64,000 nt of DNA from Apostichopus japonicus (Eukaryota; Echinodermata; Holothuroidea; Aspidochirotida; Stichopodidae), in contig NC_092583.1 of the NCBI RefSeq assembly GCF_037975245.1, positions 7,451,264 through 7,515,263 of the forward strand, read 5' to 3'. The stretch's first letter is position 1; each line of letters begins with the position of its first letter. The position numbers and the translations under genes were made by a program. Below are positions 39,550 to 51,971 of this stretch, one piece after another. The notes beneath the pieces were generated by a model, which worked only from the letters and a program-made list of their open reading frames with translations, was not told the DNA's origin and did not search any database.

Positions 39550-39576
39550 CCAGGGAGTCGTTATGGAACTCCCTGG
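39550..39576. repeat. Short hairpin, copy 2 of a shared motif
   Basis: Stem CCAGGGAGT / ACTCCCTGG with loop CGTTATGGA. Apart from one T-to-C change it equals the hairpin at 10716-10740 over 25 bp, including the loop, so loop sequence as well as pairing is kept. Confidence 0.6.
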
Positions 39577-40133
39577 TACAACTGCCATATAGACTGTACG
39601 CAAATCAAACATGGTGTTGTATTACGTATTGGTCAATGACGTTCGTAGTGTTTAAATATTCATATTACGGGCGAGGTTTATTGTGATCCCAACGGAAAAT
39701 ATCTTGGAGAAAAACAAAGTTGAAAGTTTGCAAAGTTTTCGACTTTTATGCCCCCATTTGAAGTAAGATTTGAATAGATAAGCTAGTTATGTATGTCGTT
39801 ATGGCATAGTGGAGTCAGTGAGGATAAGAAAAATCATAGAAAAGGACGCAAAATGCTGCTTTAAGTTCTGTATATTCTTTAGTTATACATATGGTGTAAG
39901 ATATACATTATTTATTAGTTCCTTCGATGGTTGTATATATACTTTGATGCATCTATTAACCTATTTCAGTAAGCTTGTCTTTAGCCAGACACTGCAACAT
40001 CAAAAACTGAAAAGAGAAAGTGTAAAAGACTTCATCAGTAGTCAGATCGTATTTCTAGTTTTGCATATCACATATTAAACATTGCCAATACTGCATGGGG
40101 GCCCAGCACTTTACGCTTACTAATGCATTGGAT

Positions 40134-40136
<3 letters not shown>

Positions 40137-40179
<43 letters not shown>
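40137..40179. repeat. (TA)n microsatellite
   Basis: 43 bp of AT dinucleotide. Confidence 0.95.
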
Positions 40180-40182
<3 letters not shown>

Positions 40183-40311
40183 CAGACATGACTCTTTTCA
40201 AGACTATTATTTGCTATAATACTTTATATAATCAATCCGTCAAAAAAACAAACGAAAAATAAAGCTGCATGGTCAAGGCTTATGTATAAGGTATAATTAT
40301 TATTCGTTACG

Positions 40312-40523
40312 TTTTCCTAACCTTTCGATGCTGAAATTTACCAAGCAATTCATCAGTTAAAGCACTTTGACAAAGTCTGTCTTCTAATAAACGTGGTTTC
40401 GCTTTCTTTCTAAATGACTTTCCATGGAGGTAATTATTTAGTCCAGCCAACTCTGTTTTGAAATCACTTCCATTTGCCCTCCGGCAATAAATTACTACGT
40501 TTCGTGTTGCTTTCATTCCATCT
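40312..40523 (-). other. Possible terminal coding exon, unknown product
   Basis: On the minus strand a good acceptor (TATAACGACATTGCAG) is followed directly by an open frame of about 70 codons starting with a phase-1 remainder and ending at a TAA near 40307. The text (TRNVVIYCRRANGSDFKTELAGL, LLEDRLCQSALTDELLGKF) is amphipathic and protein-like, with charged residues spread as in a real globular domain. I do not recognise the family. It could pair with the frame at 41591-41279, but a donor of fitting phase was not found there. It may also be a random frame. Confidence 0.25.
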
Positions 40524-41278
40524 GCAATGTCGTTATATAAAGAAGATCTTTCAAAGCCTATAGAAGTCCTAAGTACTATACACTAGGACTTGAAAATTGA
40601 TTACTCCGGTTCAGGCAATTCTTTCTCTCGTCTTCTTTTCTTCTTCATTTCACTTTTTACTTTTTTCTTTTAACTTTTTATTAGAACGGGAGTAAAATCC
40701 GTTATGAAAAAAAAACAGTAAACTAAAACGATTTGCCGAAATGAGAAGATTACATATCGTAAAGTAATGGCCCTATCTATTTGTAGAGATAAGTGCAAAT
40801 CGTGCATGCATGAGCTAACGATGAGCAAATCCTACGGAAGGTGTTATTTGTTTTCGTGTACATCCACGTAGGATGAACCTTTCGCGTTGACAACTATATA
40901 CTGTGTGTAGTATGTATAGGCTAACTTACGACAATGATAATGTTGGCCTATTTGACTATGTATAAAGATTAGTTAAAATATATTGTTTGGTTATTCAAAT
41001 TATTTTAATTTTTGTTTTGAAAGTATTTTGGAGACAGGTGATGGGGTAGAGTATGGGCTTGTCTCAGCAATATGTTCTGCTAGTAGGTCTAGTCAACTAA
41101 CTTTTACTGCACATATCTAGAATACATGGAAGTTAAATCTATTTTTAGCTTGATGGATTATGAAAAAAAACGTTGAGTACCAGTGTCCATATAAAAATAG
41201 CTGGACCAGGACAATTTATTTATAACCACTGATGAATGTGATGTGTCAACTACCCCTCAACTACCCCTCCCTTTACAG

Positions 41279-41591
41279 GTTGAAGTTTTGCTTGAAAAAA
41301 TAAGAATAACAAGTTTTTGTAAGTTTTATTTCAAGCGCATTCAAATCTCCAAGTCTCCAAGTTGTTTCTTCTGCATCCAACAACAAAGTTTTACGGGATG
41401 AATTTGCCATTTCGTGAATTGTGATGCACAAAATGCCAGGTTGCTCGGAATGAATGTAAGCGTGCCACAATTTGAGAGAATCAGCGTATTCTACTACCTT
41501 GTTATAAATAGCTTTAGATGCAGGATAACAGCTTTGTCCATAGGGAAGTGACAAGCACCGATCATTGATAATAATCTCATTGTTGTAAAAC
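41279..41591 (-). other. Possible internal coding exon, unknown product
   Basis: A minus-strand open frame of about 104 codons without an early ATG, bounded by an AG (weak acceptor, no strong pyrimidine tract) and by GTAAAG near 41278 as a possible donor. It encodes a balanced sequence (YNKVVEYADSLKLWHAYIHS, LLLDAEETTWRLGDLNALEI). The composition differs from the poly-Tyr/Ile or Lys/Asn-rich random frames around it. No family recognised; the donor phase does not match the candidate exon at 40.3 kb, so another exon would be needed between them. Confidence 0.25.
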
Positions 41592-42273
41592 ACTTGTTAG
41601 GTACTTAGTCAGCCGTTTCATTTTGGTTGTAGCTTAATCAGTTTTGAATCTTTTAGTTCGTCACTGGAGCAAAGCCAACTATATTTATAGAGTTATCAAA
41701 CCTTACTGTTTTGATAAGATCAATAATTATTTATTTTTGCCAATGGAATCGTGAAACTGCCCTATAGGCACATCCTCGCTATGAAGAGTCGGAGGGTGTG
41801 GGGACTGGGACCGGAATTAACATCAGATTCGGGCCAATTACGTCAAAAAGACCTAATTGGATCTGGCAATGCAAAAGAAGTAAAGGGACTGGGGATGGAA
41901 GTGATAGAGGCATTGAACAAATTACGTCATGAAGGCATTAGATCATGTGACATGTTTTATATGTTCTTCTTAATGCAATTGGGACACTGCAGTTAAAGAG
42001 TACAAGTACTTATTAATAATAACAAATGGTCCGTCATATCATTCTTATAGATTTGTTGACTTTATATATTGTTACCTGCTCTAAATTGGATGTTTAATGA
42101 TTTTAATGGAAAATCAATACATAATGTCGGTGAATTAGACGCAAACATGACATTTTCAGGATCATCGCAAAGAAACAAGTTCTACAATGATTCATAACTA
42201 CTCGAAACATTGCAACAAATGCAACCACTTCTCGCCTTCCTGTTTGTACCGTGTACTTTATGGGAAGACATTT

Positions 42274-42606
42274 ACTCAGTATAAGAACTCGAGTTTTATT
42301 ATTGTCTTTACTGAGTAAAGGGAAATCGAATTTTATTATTGCCTTTACTCAGTATAAACTCGAGTTTTATTATTGCCTTAACTGATTATAAGAACTCAAG
42401 TTTTATTATTGCCTTTACTGAGTATCAGAACTCGAGATATATTTTACTCAGTATACGAACTCGAGTTTTATTGTTGCCTTTTCTGAGTATAAGAACTCGA
42501 GTTTTATTATTGTCATTACTCAGTATCAGAACTCGATTTTTATGCCTTTACTCAGTATAAGAACTCGAGTTTTACTATTGCCTTTACGCAGTATAGGGAA
42601 ATCGAT
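42274..42606 (+). repeat. 36-bp minisatellite
   Basis: About nine imperfect units built on CAGTATAAGAACTCGAG followed by TTTTATTATTGCCTTTACT (36 bp). Each intact unit holds a CTCGAG palindrome. Some units are shortened. The 73-codon frame over it is just the translated repeat. Confidence 0.9.
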
Positions 42607-45199
42607 TTTTTTCATTGCTAACTTTATTATAGAGAACGAAAATTTTAAGGTAATGAACCCAAGAACAAAAGGTGACAGAAATGGCAAATAAATGAGAAGT
42701 AATTTACCACCGTATATATCATCGCAAATTATCGTAAAACAATACGGCAGTTATCACAAACTGCACCGATCTAGGCCATCACACACACACTATATATATA
42801 TGATGACGCTAATGTGCAATGTACTAAGGTAGGCTACTTAAAACTGCAGTCTGTGTGCTTGGTGGAGCGTAACATACACTTAAAATAAGCACCTGTTATT
42901 TAGATCACTTATGAAACAAAACAAAAAGCACCCCAATCTGCAGACATTGTTTTTCCTAATGAATTGCCTCCCGTGTATATATCTGCTCATTATAGGATAT
43001 ATACGTACCACAAGGTTACCGTAATAATGGGTTTATTAGATCACATACTGTCCAATGCCATGTATTTTACCAAAGTAACCCTGTACGGGTTATATTGATC
43101 TGTTGACGTTATGAAAGTAAACCGTTATCATGACTAGGTATGGGTCATGGTTATTACTTCCCGTCCGCTTCTCACGACGTGATAGGCTATACAAGTAGAC
43201 ACGTATTTGAAAAAGAAAATAGCCGCATGCTTAAAGTAAGTCTGTGGTCATTCTGTCGGTCTCAAAATCTGCCATTTCTCTGCTTAAATAACCACTAGTT
43301 ATATTCAACACACCTTTACAAAATATGACAGATCCAAGTGAGAAGATGGAGCGATGCTTCTGAACTGAGAAGACTGCAACTGAACCTCATGCACCCTCTT
43401 TTATAGATCACTGAAATATCAATCGATCAATCAGTCAAGCCGCCAATATATCAATCAATAAATCAGTTTTATCGTCTAGGATTAGTGATCAGTATAACTT
43501 GATTTACAATTATTTCCATTTAATGTATCACCTCTCCATTACCATGGCAGCTTACGAAATTTGTGATCCGCATTCCTTGACGTTCCTTAGATTTATTTTG
43601 ACATTATGACGACAAAGATATGTATTACGAATGTTAAGAATATTCACAAACTCTTACAATCATAATATTTCATATTAATACATATTTACCCGATATTTGA
43701 CGATGATAAATTGGGTTGAACCTTAAATGTAGCCGTTTGCTAAAAATGGGACTCCCAAACAATTGAATTTGAGTTCCATTGATTTTCATTAATGTATACC
43801 TTACTTAGAGCTACTCCAAAGTTAAAAATCAGTTATAAATGTTGATGAGGTTACTTGAGCATATAACTATCCAACACGGAAATAACATCCCTTCACACAT
43901 CCTCTTGTGTTTAAGGCTAATTAAATTTGTATTATCATATCAATTTTACAGGAGGACAAAAGCTGTTGCTTGTGTTGTCTGTATATGACGTAACATACCA
44001 TTGCACACTCTTCGGTATGCAAATTGAATTTTTTCGTGTTTTTTTCCCTTCAAGTGACTGTACAAGTAACAAAGTTGAAGTTAAAACTTATCGTAGACTG
44101 TTTAGATTTTATCTAGCATCGTAAGGCCAACAAACATGACACATGACAGAGATATATTCAAGGCTAAAAGTCAACTAATCGTTACTGTGTGACGCCAGTT
44201 TGTTGGGGAAAAAGAACTATCAACTTCCTGATGGTGATTTATGGGCAGTCTTAAGAACTTTTCCCCTCTGCGGTATATAGACGAACCCATTACGTCAAAT
44301 TATATCATTAATATACGTAAATGTATATTTTAGTCAAGGCGGTTCACACGAAAAGTCGCTAAAATCATAAACTTGCATAAAAGAATGGTTTATTTTTAGA
44401 TTTCTTTTGTGCGAATTCAGTAGTTTGGTGTTTGCCTTTGGTATTTGATTGAATTGTAGAGATGACTGATTGTTCGTGAGACAATGCTTTTGTTTTTTGC
44501 GCTTTTGTCTAGAAGTAAAAACAAGTTCACTAGACCAGTGTAGGTGATTGACGTAATCACCCATACACAATGGTATACGTTTGTGTTATAGATATATGTA
44601 TATACAGGCTACAATTCACTGTAACACTATATTGGACGACAAATAGTGCACTCTATATCAACGAATTATTAGGCAAAGGCCTATAATGTATAACTGATAA
44701 AAATGACACTGTTTTATCAATCAAATATTCTATTTCGAAGTACACGTAATGCGACAAAGCCTACACAATGTCTAATCCAATTAGAACCATCACAAACTCC
44801 ATTGAAACTTAGATATAAATTTGAGTCAATTCGATTGAAATTTCACTCTACAAATTTAAGGGAATGTCTACAGTACCGTTATATAATAGGCATACTTATG
44901 TATTGCTATTTAAGTTTCAAACGAGTGTAAGAGGATGAAAACGTGTGACCGTATTGAATGTTATTATTCTAAAAAAAACAGTGCTATACTCAATGAAAAC
45001 AAAAACAAACACAATCCCTGGTGTGTCCCAGGCTTGCAATTCTTTCTCATATAGTTGCTTATGTTATTCTTTTGGTTTCATTTAATTTCTCATCTCCATT
45101 ATATTCGACGAGAATGCCTTTAAGAAGAAAATTACAGCTGAGTGACGCTGTTCAAGTTTTCACGTATTAATTCATGTCTATCGAGTTATGTTCACATGT
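42607..45199. other. Non-coding stretch
   Basis: No gene or transposon recognised. A short cluster of imperfect ATCAATCA-like units occurs near 43415-43470. Confidence 0.5.
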
Positions 45200-45779
45200 G
45201 CGCGTATGGAACGCCATTTTAACATTTATTCAATAATAACAGATATCTCTTATTCATTTTCAGATATCTCTAATTCATTTCCAGATATCTCTAATTCATT
45301 TCCAGATATCTCTAATTCATTTCCAGATATCTCTAATTGAAACATATTTGAGATATCAGAAATTGAATTCGAGATATCAAGAATTCGATTTAGAGATATC
45401 CAAAATTGAATTAGAGATATCTGGAATACTTATTGATATCTTGAATTCAATTCTGGATATCTCGAATTCAATTTTGGATATCTCGAATTCAATTCGAGAT
45501 ATCTCGAATTCAATTTTTGATATCTCGAATTTAATTCGAGATATCTTAAATAATGTTTCCTTTTTGATATCTTTAATGTTTTTCTTGATATCTTTAAATC
45601 AATTCTTGATATCTTAAATAAAATTCAGGATATCGAAAATGCAATTTCTGATATCTCAAATTGAATTGAAGATATCTTCAATAATTAGCGATATCTTCAA
45701 TTTAATTCGAGATACTGAAATAAATTGAAGATATCTCTAATTATTGAATAAATGTTAACATGGCGTAGCATATATACGC
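45200..45779. mobile_element. Foldback element with GATATC modules
   Basis: The terminal arms match as inverted repeats: left GCGTATGGAACGCCATTTTA plus ACATTTATTCAATAAT (45202-45237), right its complement from about 45741 to 45779 with an ATAT insertion and few mismatches. Between them lie some two dozen modules of about 21 bp centred on GATATC, with flanks AATTCAATTT / AATTGAATTC; left-hand modules are mainly TCTCTAATTCATTTCCA, so the interior itself is partly palindromic. No coding capacity: a 90-codon frame is just the translated repeat (DISNSI heptads). This architecture fits foldback or MITE-like elements. A target duplication is not clear. Confidence 0.7.
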
Positions 45780-46787
45780 CCGCCCCCGTTTATGTTGGTA
45801 TAACCGTATCAACGTCTTTGATTACAACTGGATCCCCGTGACATTATTTAACCTTTTCCAAAGAAATGCATACATGTTACCTTTATATTACCTTTCAAAT
45901 TAGATTTGTACATGTACACATTAGCAAAGTTTTGAATAAAACTCATCAGCTTTATTTACATCCTTATGTTAATTTCAAATTGGCTAAGTTCGCAGCTCAT
46001 TTCATTATTCTCACTTTTACGTTTTGTATATACCTGAATGAGCCAGCATGTTTATCAGGTGAAGAATGACCCAGAACATCGAATGAATTCCACACTCGAG
46101 GTCTTGCGAACGTGTACAAGTAACAAAACTAACATTATGCTAATTATCTTTGCAGTGCTGGATAATTCAATGTTTACACTACGTATTAACGATATCCATT
46201 ACATTAACGAGAATACAAAGACAGACATTGTTTGTTTGGGTGAGCACAATGTATACCGGTACATATGCGTTATGGAGTGTTAAAGATTGCCAATAATAGT
46301 TACGTGCACCAACCTAACCTAACAATGATTTGGCTACTTTTTCTTTCGATTCTCAACATATTCTAAAAGGATAGTCATAAATCCTATGAATTATGCATGC
46401 AGTTCATTTAGATAGTATAAATATTTGTTTCATATAATGGAGTCAAAGTGACTCTGTGACTATTACTAATGCATTATAACACTTGACTGCTATTAATGCA
46501 TTAAGTGTCTGGCCGATGAAATTAAACTGTTTAGGACATAAGTGTCTTTGAACGTTGTAAATGGTTTGTCAATGACGAAAATGAAAGTGTAATGCTTTAA
46601 TAACAATTGACTGACTAGGACAGTTCATATAATACCACGATAACATGTAACAGAATATTACATTATGTCGTTGGTTTATCAAGTCTTTGATATTTCACTC
46701 CCCCGAGTAGGGTTGTCGACAGCGCCCTCTCTTCGACATTTTGAGTTGGTGCCAAACAGTATAACACATTGAAAAGACAACGGAGTT
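45780..46787. other. Non-coding stretch
   Basis: No gene recognised; two overlapping plus frames (45866, 46038) lack family features. Confidence 0.5.
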
Positions 46788-46798
46788 GTTTATTATTA

Positions 46799-46860
<62 letters not shown>

Positions 46861-46861
46861 T
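46788..46861. repeat. (ATT)n microsatellite
   Basis: About 24 ATT units; a further 5-6 units recur at 46967-46985. On the minus strand this reads as poly-Asn. Confidence 0.95.
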
Positions 46862-46870
46862 ATGTGTAAA

Positions 46871-46925
46871 GGTAAGTTGGCCTGACGTTTCGATCCTGGC
46901 AGGATCTTACTTTGACACATTCTCT
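46871..46925 (-). ncRNA. Decayed hammerhead-like sequence
   Basis: On the minus strand GATCCTGCCAGGATC forms a perfect 6-bp stem II, followed exactly by GAAAC and GUC: that is GAAA, the palindromic ACGU as stem III and C as cleavage base. The first half of the core, expected as CUGANGA, reads CAAAGTAA, so it is broken, and stem I pairs poorly. The pattern (unpaired A before stem II, 2-bp palindromic stem III) parallels the ribozyme-like motif at 25.27 kb. It lies between two (ATT)n tracts and no PLE frame is attached. Inference from motif order only. Confidence 0.45.
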
Positions 46926-47503
46926 TACACGGGCTTGCTAGCGGATAAGCAGTTTGCTAACAGTTTTATTATTATTATTATTATTTATGTATCTTAATGT
47001 ATTGATTGGGGCTTGTCCTATTTGGTTAGCACCTTAATAATGGACATTATAATGGACATTTATAGTAAGGCTTTAAAAATTTGGAGAATAAGGACGAAAC
47101 GTCAGTATACGGCATGAATAAATTTTATTCAATATCAGTGAGTGACCATTTATCTGTTTTAATTACTTTCCGTTCCATTCCATTAAAATTATGTCATATT
47201 TCGAGTAATGTATATTTGTCACAATACGGTTTCGATTGTGAGGCTACCTGCATGGAGAAAAAAAACAAAACAATTGACTTGTTGTGAACAACATGTTCTG
47301 CGAACCTGAACCGGTTAACGAGCCCATAGTTCAGAATCAAACGGAGACGTATCGGGTATCGGTAACTACGTGGTGTTTACCACATTATGAATAATATTTG
47401 CTAAGTAAACAATTCTCACAATGTCAATCACAATGTATTGTCTGTAGTTTTAAGTTTTACGAAACTTTACAGAAGAAAGGTTTTTCTCTTCTTTTCTTTG
47501 CAG

Positions 47504-47674
47504 GTAACTGAAAAATTGCTGTTAATTGTTAAAAACCACAAAGTTATTGTGACATCAGCTAACATTGAAGATAAACAATTAAACGTTTTCTCGAACCAAC
47601 CCGAAACGAAGTTGTATCATACATTTATCACTATTGCATATATAGTGTTCAGTCTAGCATATATACCAAACACC
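47504..47674 (+). other. Possible 5' untranslated part of a coding exon
   Basis: A strong acceptor-like tract (CTCTTCTTTTCTTTGCAG, ending at 47503) precedes this stretch, which leads to the ATG at 47675. If real, the gene has at least one further 5' non-coding exon upstream that cannot be placed. Confidence 0.35.
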
Positions 47675-47879
47675 ATGAGTGCCCAAACAGAGAGTATACC
47701 GGCCCGAGTAGCCCCACAAAATTCACAGAGTGCCTCGAATGGAACGGAGATTTCGGAAAAGCACGTATTCGGTCCCGCCGATAAGAAGGCCAATGGAATC
47801 GTTGGTCCTCCGATGAGACCGCTCGTTAGACGGCCGACGCCAATGAACTTGAAAATACCTCCAGGACTCATCAAGAAAG
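47675..47879 (+). CDS. Candidate first coding exon, unknown small protein
   Basis: ATG in good context (ACC before it, A after it) opens a 68-codon reading plus one base, ending at AAAG|GTTTGT. The protein is polar, without signal peptide or membrane segment, rich in Ser, Pro and Asn, and ends with a basic/proline stretch: PLVRRPTPMNLKIPPGLIKK. RRPTPMNLKI fits the MAP kinase docking pattern (two basic residues, short spacer, hydrophobic-x-hydrophobic). Local GC is higher than around it. Joining in phase 1 to 53642-53697 gives a protein of about 86 residues. I do not recognise the family; further exons within the 5.8-kb intron are possible. The donor is not the strongest consensus. Confidence 0.45.
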
Positions 47880-48143
47880 GTTTGTGTTTCCTTCAATTCT
47901 GTTTATCTGTCATTTTTCTAAAAGGTGTAAAAGATGTAGGCCCAAGAACGTTTTTTTTTTAATTTGTTTTCATTAATGTAAAGGCTAGTGCGGTATTGCC
48001 TCCGAATATACTAGCAAGTCCAATTTCAAACTTCAACAAATATATCATTAACAGTGTATATCTTTTCTTCAAAAAAACACTTGTAGCAATGATCGACCCA
48101 AACATATGTTAATACCCTCACAATATATATATATATATATATT

Positions 48144-49200
48144 TTTTGAAATGTTTCTGCTTTGTTGAAACCTGTTGATCTTGCCTTATGTTGCATCGAG
48201 GAGTTATCCTTGGGTGATATTACACGAATTTGTACTTAGGTGGCCCAAAAATCTCATGATTGTGTATTCTACCTTTCCTCTAGAAAAGATCTAATACAGA
48301 TCTAACAATAGCCATACGTGACTTTTAGTTGTCTTGCTGCGAATGCACTACACCAAGTGCTCATTTATAATTTTAGACTTTGCATTCAAAGACTGTACTG
48401 GGTAAAGCTGTAAGTATCATCCCTTCACATTCCATGACTGACTTCAAAATGACCCATATAGAATAGTAAACAACACATGACGTGTGCTTCAATATCACGT
48501 AAGCTAAATGACATGTGGATGGATATCTCTGATGTAAAACTATATAGTTTGAGCACTATATATGAAGACTAGAAAGAGAGCAATGCACATCGCAAGTAAA
48601 ATAACACGCGATATTCTATCTGTAGTACAGATATATGATCAGTTCATCGGTTAAATAAAACTTATGTATGAAACAAAAGAAACTTTTGAACCAGGGCTTG
48701 TCTCTGAAACTTTCTTCGGTGAGTAAGTATAAACAAATTGTGTGTTTTACAAATATCAAGCACTTACGCGTTTCCGAAGAATGGTGAAGATATATTTAAG
48801 AATGACAAAGTATGTCACTATGCCTACATAGTATCATAAAACCTGCAGGCTGCATCATACGGGCGTTTTATATTAAGCTCTCAGCATTATCCCGATACGA
48901 TATCCACCCATTCGAGCTATTCTGTTGAAGTGGTCTAGACGTTTATTGTATAATATCACTTACTAAATATACATTTTAACAGTATGCCTTTATCATTCAT
49001 TAAAGTTCCAGCTCAAAATGTCACTTAACTAGCTTACTCTACACATAGACTCACACTATTCTATAATATATGTGACATTCTATATCTTACCGTCTATTAC
49101 AATAAAAAAAATACACTGTAGTATCAGAAACATGGATACCCCAAATACTTTCATATTCAAAACAACCGCCAGTTTGGACGTGTCACCGTTGTGCATGTGT
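48144..49200. other. Presumed intron sequence
   Basis: No exon recognised; a 20-bp (TA)n lies at 48124-48143 just before it. Confidence 0.45.

Positions 49201-50290
<1,090 letters not shown>

Positions 50291-50342
<52 letters not shown>
50291..50342. repeat. (TA)n microsatellite
   Basis: 52 bp of TA dinucleotide. Confidence 0.95.
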
Positions 50343-50345
<3 letters not shown>

Positions 50346-50694
50346 ATCAATTATTGACTGATTAATGGTCCCGTTGAGTGCAATCAGTAAATATTAGATC
50401 CCTCTGAAAATTATTAATTTATATCAATTTGTGAAGACGAAAAAACTTGATGGGTAAACTGTAAAGTTTAAATATTGAAGCTTGAAAGGCGAGGGTTTTT
50501 AGTTTACGAATTGATAGGTATGTCAATGTTATGCCATTGACATTTCATGGCAAAGAATATTGGTAATTATCTTGGATAATCAACTTTCCTTTTCACTATT
50601 AAAATGAAAGATGAAAAGGAATAGAATTTCTGCGGTGTAAAATTTGGTTGGCATCAATTTTTCAACAAGGAACAAATTGAACGATTCATTCATT

Positions 50695-51585
50695 AGAGAA
50701 GACACAAACACGACAATAGTCAGCATTAGAGTCTATGGAAGGGATAACTGTGGTCAACAACTTCATCAAATATCTATCCCCAAAAAATATTTTATTTGGG
50801 AGATATGAACAGATTAATGTTCCGTCAGTGAAAGTGATAACTGTGGCAAACAACTTAACAAAACAGCTATCAAAAAACTATTTAGGAGATACTGTATGAA
50901 ACAGGTTTAATGTTCCGTTACTGTTCATACACAAAGCTGAAGACTTGAGTAAGCCGACATATGACGTTACTCTCAGTAAATGTGCTTTGTTTTGTTATTG
51001 AAAGGAGATTCACACCCGACAACCATCATCATTGTTCTATATGATAGTGAAAACTGTGGTAAATAACTTCACAAAACAGCTATCAAAATACTATTCTATA
51101 GGTGTAATGTACCGTCACTGTTCATACACAAAGCTGAAGACTTGAGTAAGTCGAAATATGACGTCATCTAGCAATACATGTGCTTTGTTTTGTTATTGAA
51201 AGGAGATTCACACCCGACAACCATCATCATTGTTCTATATGATAGTGAAAACTGTGGTAAATAACTTCACAAAACAGCTATCAAAATACTATTCTATAGG
51301 TGTAATGTACCGTCACTGTTCATACACAAAGCTGAAGACTTGAGTAAGTCGAAATATGACGTCATCTAGCAATACATGTGCTTTGCTTTGTTATTTAAAG
51401 GAGATTCACACCCGACAACCATCATCATTGTTCTATATGATAGTGAAAACTGTGGTAAATAACTTCACAAAACAGCTATCAAAATACTATTCTATAGGTG
51501 TAATGTACCGTCACTGTTCATACACAAAGCTGAAGACTTGAGTAAGTCGAAATATGACGTCATCTAGCAAAACATGTGCTTCAAT
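50695..51585 (+). repeat. 198-bp satellite array with CRE sites
   Basis: Exact period of 198 bp: the motif AAAGGAGATT recurs at 51001, 51199 and 51397. The last three units are almost identical; two more at the left edge (50695-51000) are diverged and one is shortened, so the array grew rightwards or homogenised there. Each young unit contains the perfect palindrome TGACGTCA (51159, 51357, 51555) and a conserved segment GCTGAAGACTTGAGTAAGTC. A diverged solo relative lies at 31541-31651. Confidence 0.92.
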
Positions 51586-51971
51586 GGTTTATTTTCTTCT
51601 TTATGTTTTGTCGTACATATCACAATATTTAGTCTCTGTAATGAAAATTGGTCTTGTAAATTCTATAGCTAAAAGTATTTGAGCTCGTTACCTAATAATT
51701 ACATTGGTTTCAGTGTCAATTCATTGCTTACCCTCATTTTGAAAATTGGTAAACAAAGAGAACGTCAAACTTTTCAGAACCTGATGTTAACATTATGACA
51801 TCACAGATTTGCAAAATGACAGTCCCAGGTACTACACTACGTTTTAACTTAGATATCACCCAAATGGAGTCATTTGTTTGCTGTTTTAGGTCGGAGTCTA
51901 ATGTTCATCACAACAATCTCAACTGTTACGCTTGTGAAAAATTAGGATGATGTCCAGTTTGATCAATGGCG
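51586..51971. other. Presumed intron sequence
   Basis: Nothing recognised. Confidence 0.4.

Noticed and set aside
45348-45617. 90-codon frame with DISNSI heptads
   Set aside because: The heptad period is just the 21-bp DNA repeat; the element has no other coding features.
47090-47103. GACGAAACGTC like a hammerhead second half
   Set aside because: No CTGANGA-like half or stem II upstream; judged chance.
47438-47962. Single-exon 174-codon gene
   Set aside because: The frame runs through a good splice acceptor at 47503 and a donor at 47880, and its ends have intron-like composition; only the inner part is kept as a candidate exon.
51139-51166. CTGAAGA...GAAA in the 198-bp satellite as a hammerhead
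   Set aside because: The spacing resembles a hammerhead, but the pairing next to the core is wrong, no stem I partner exists, and the solo copy at 31.6 kb has TAAA instead of GAAA. The conserved part is better seen as the palindrome GACTTGA..AAGTC.
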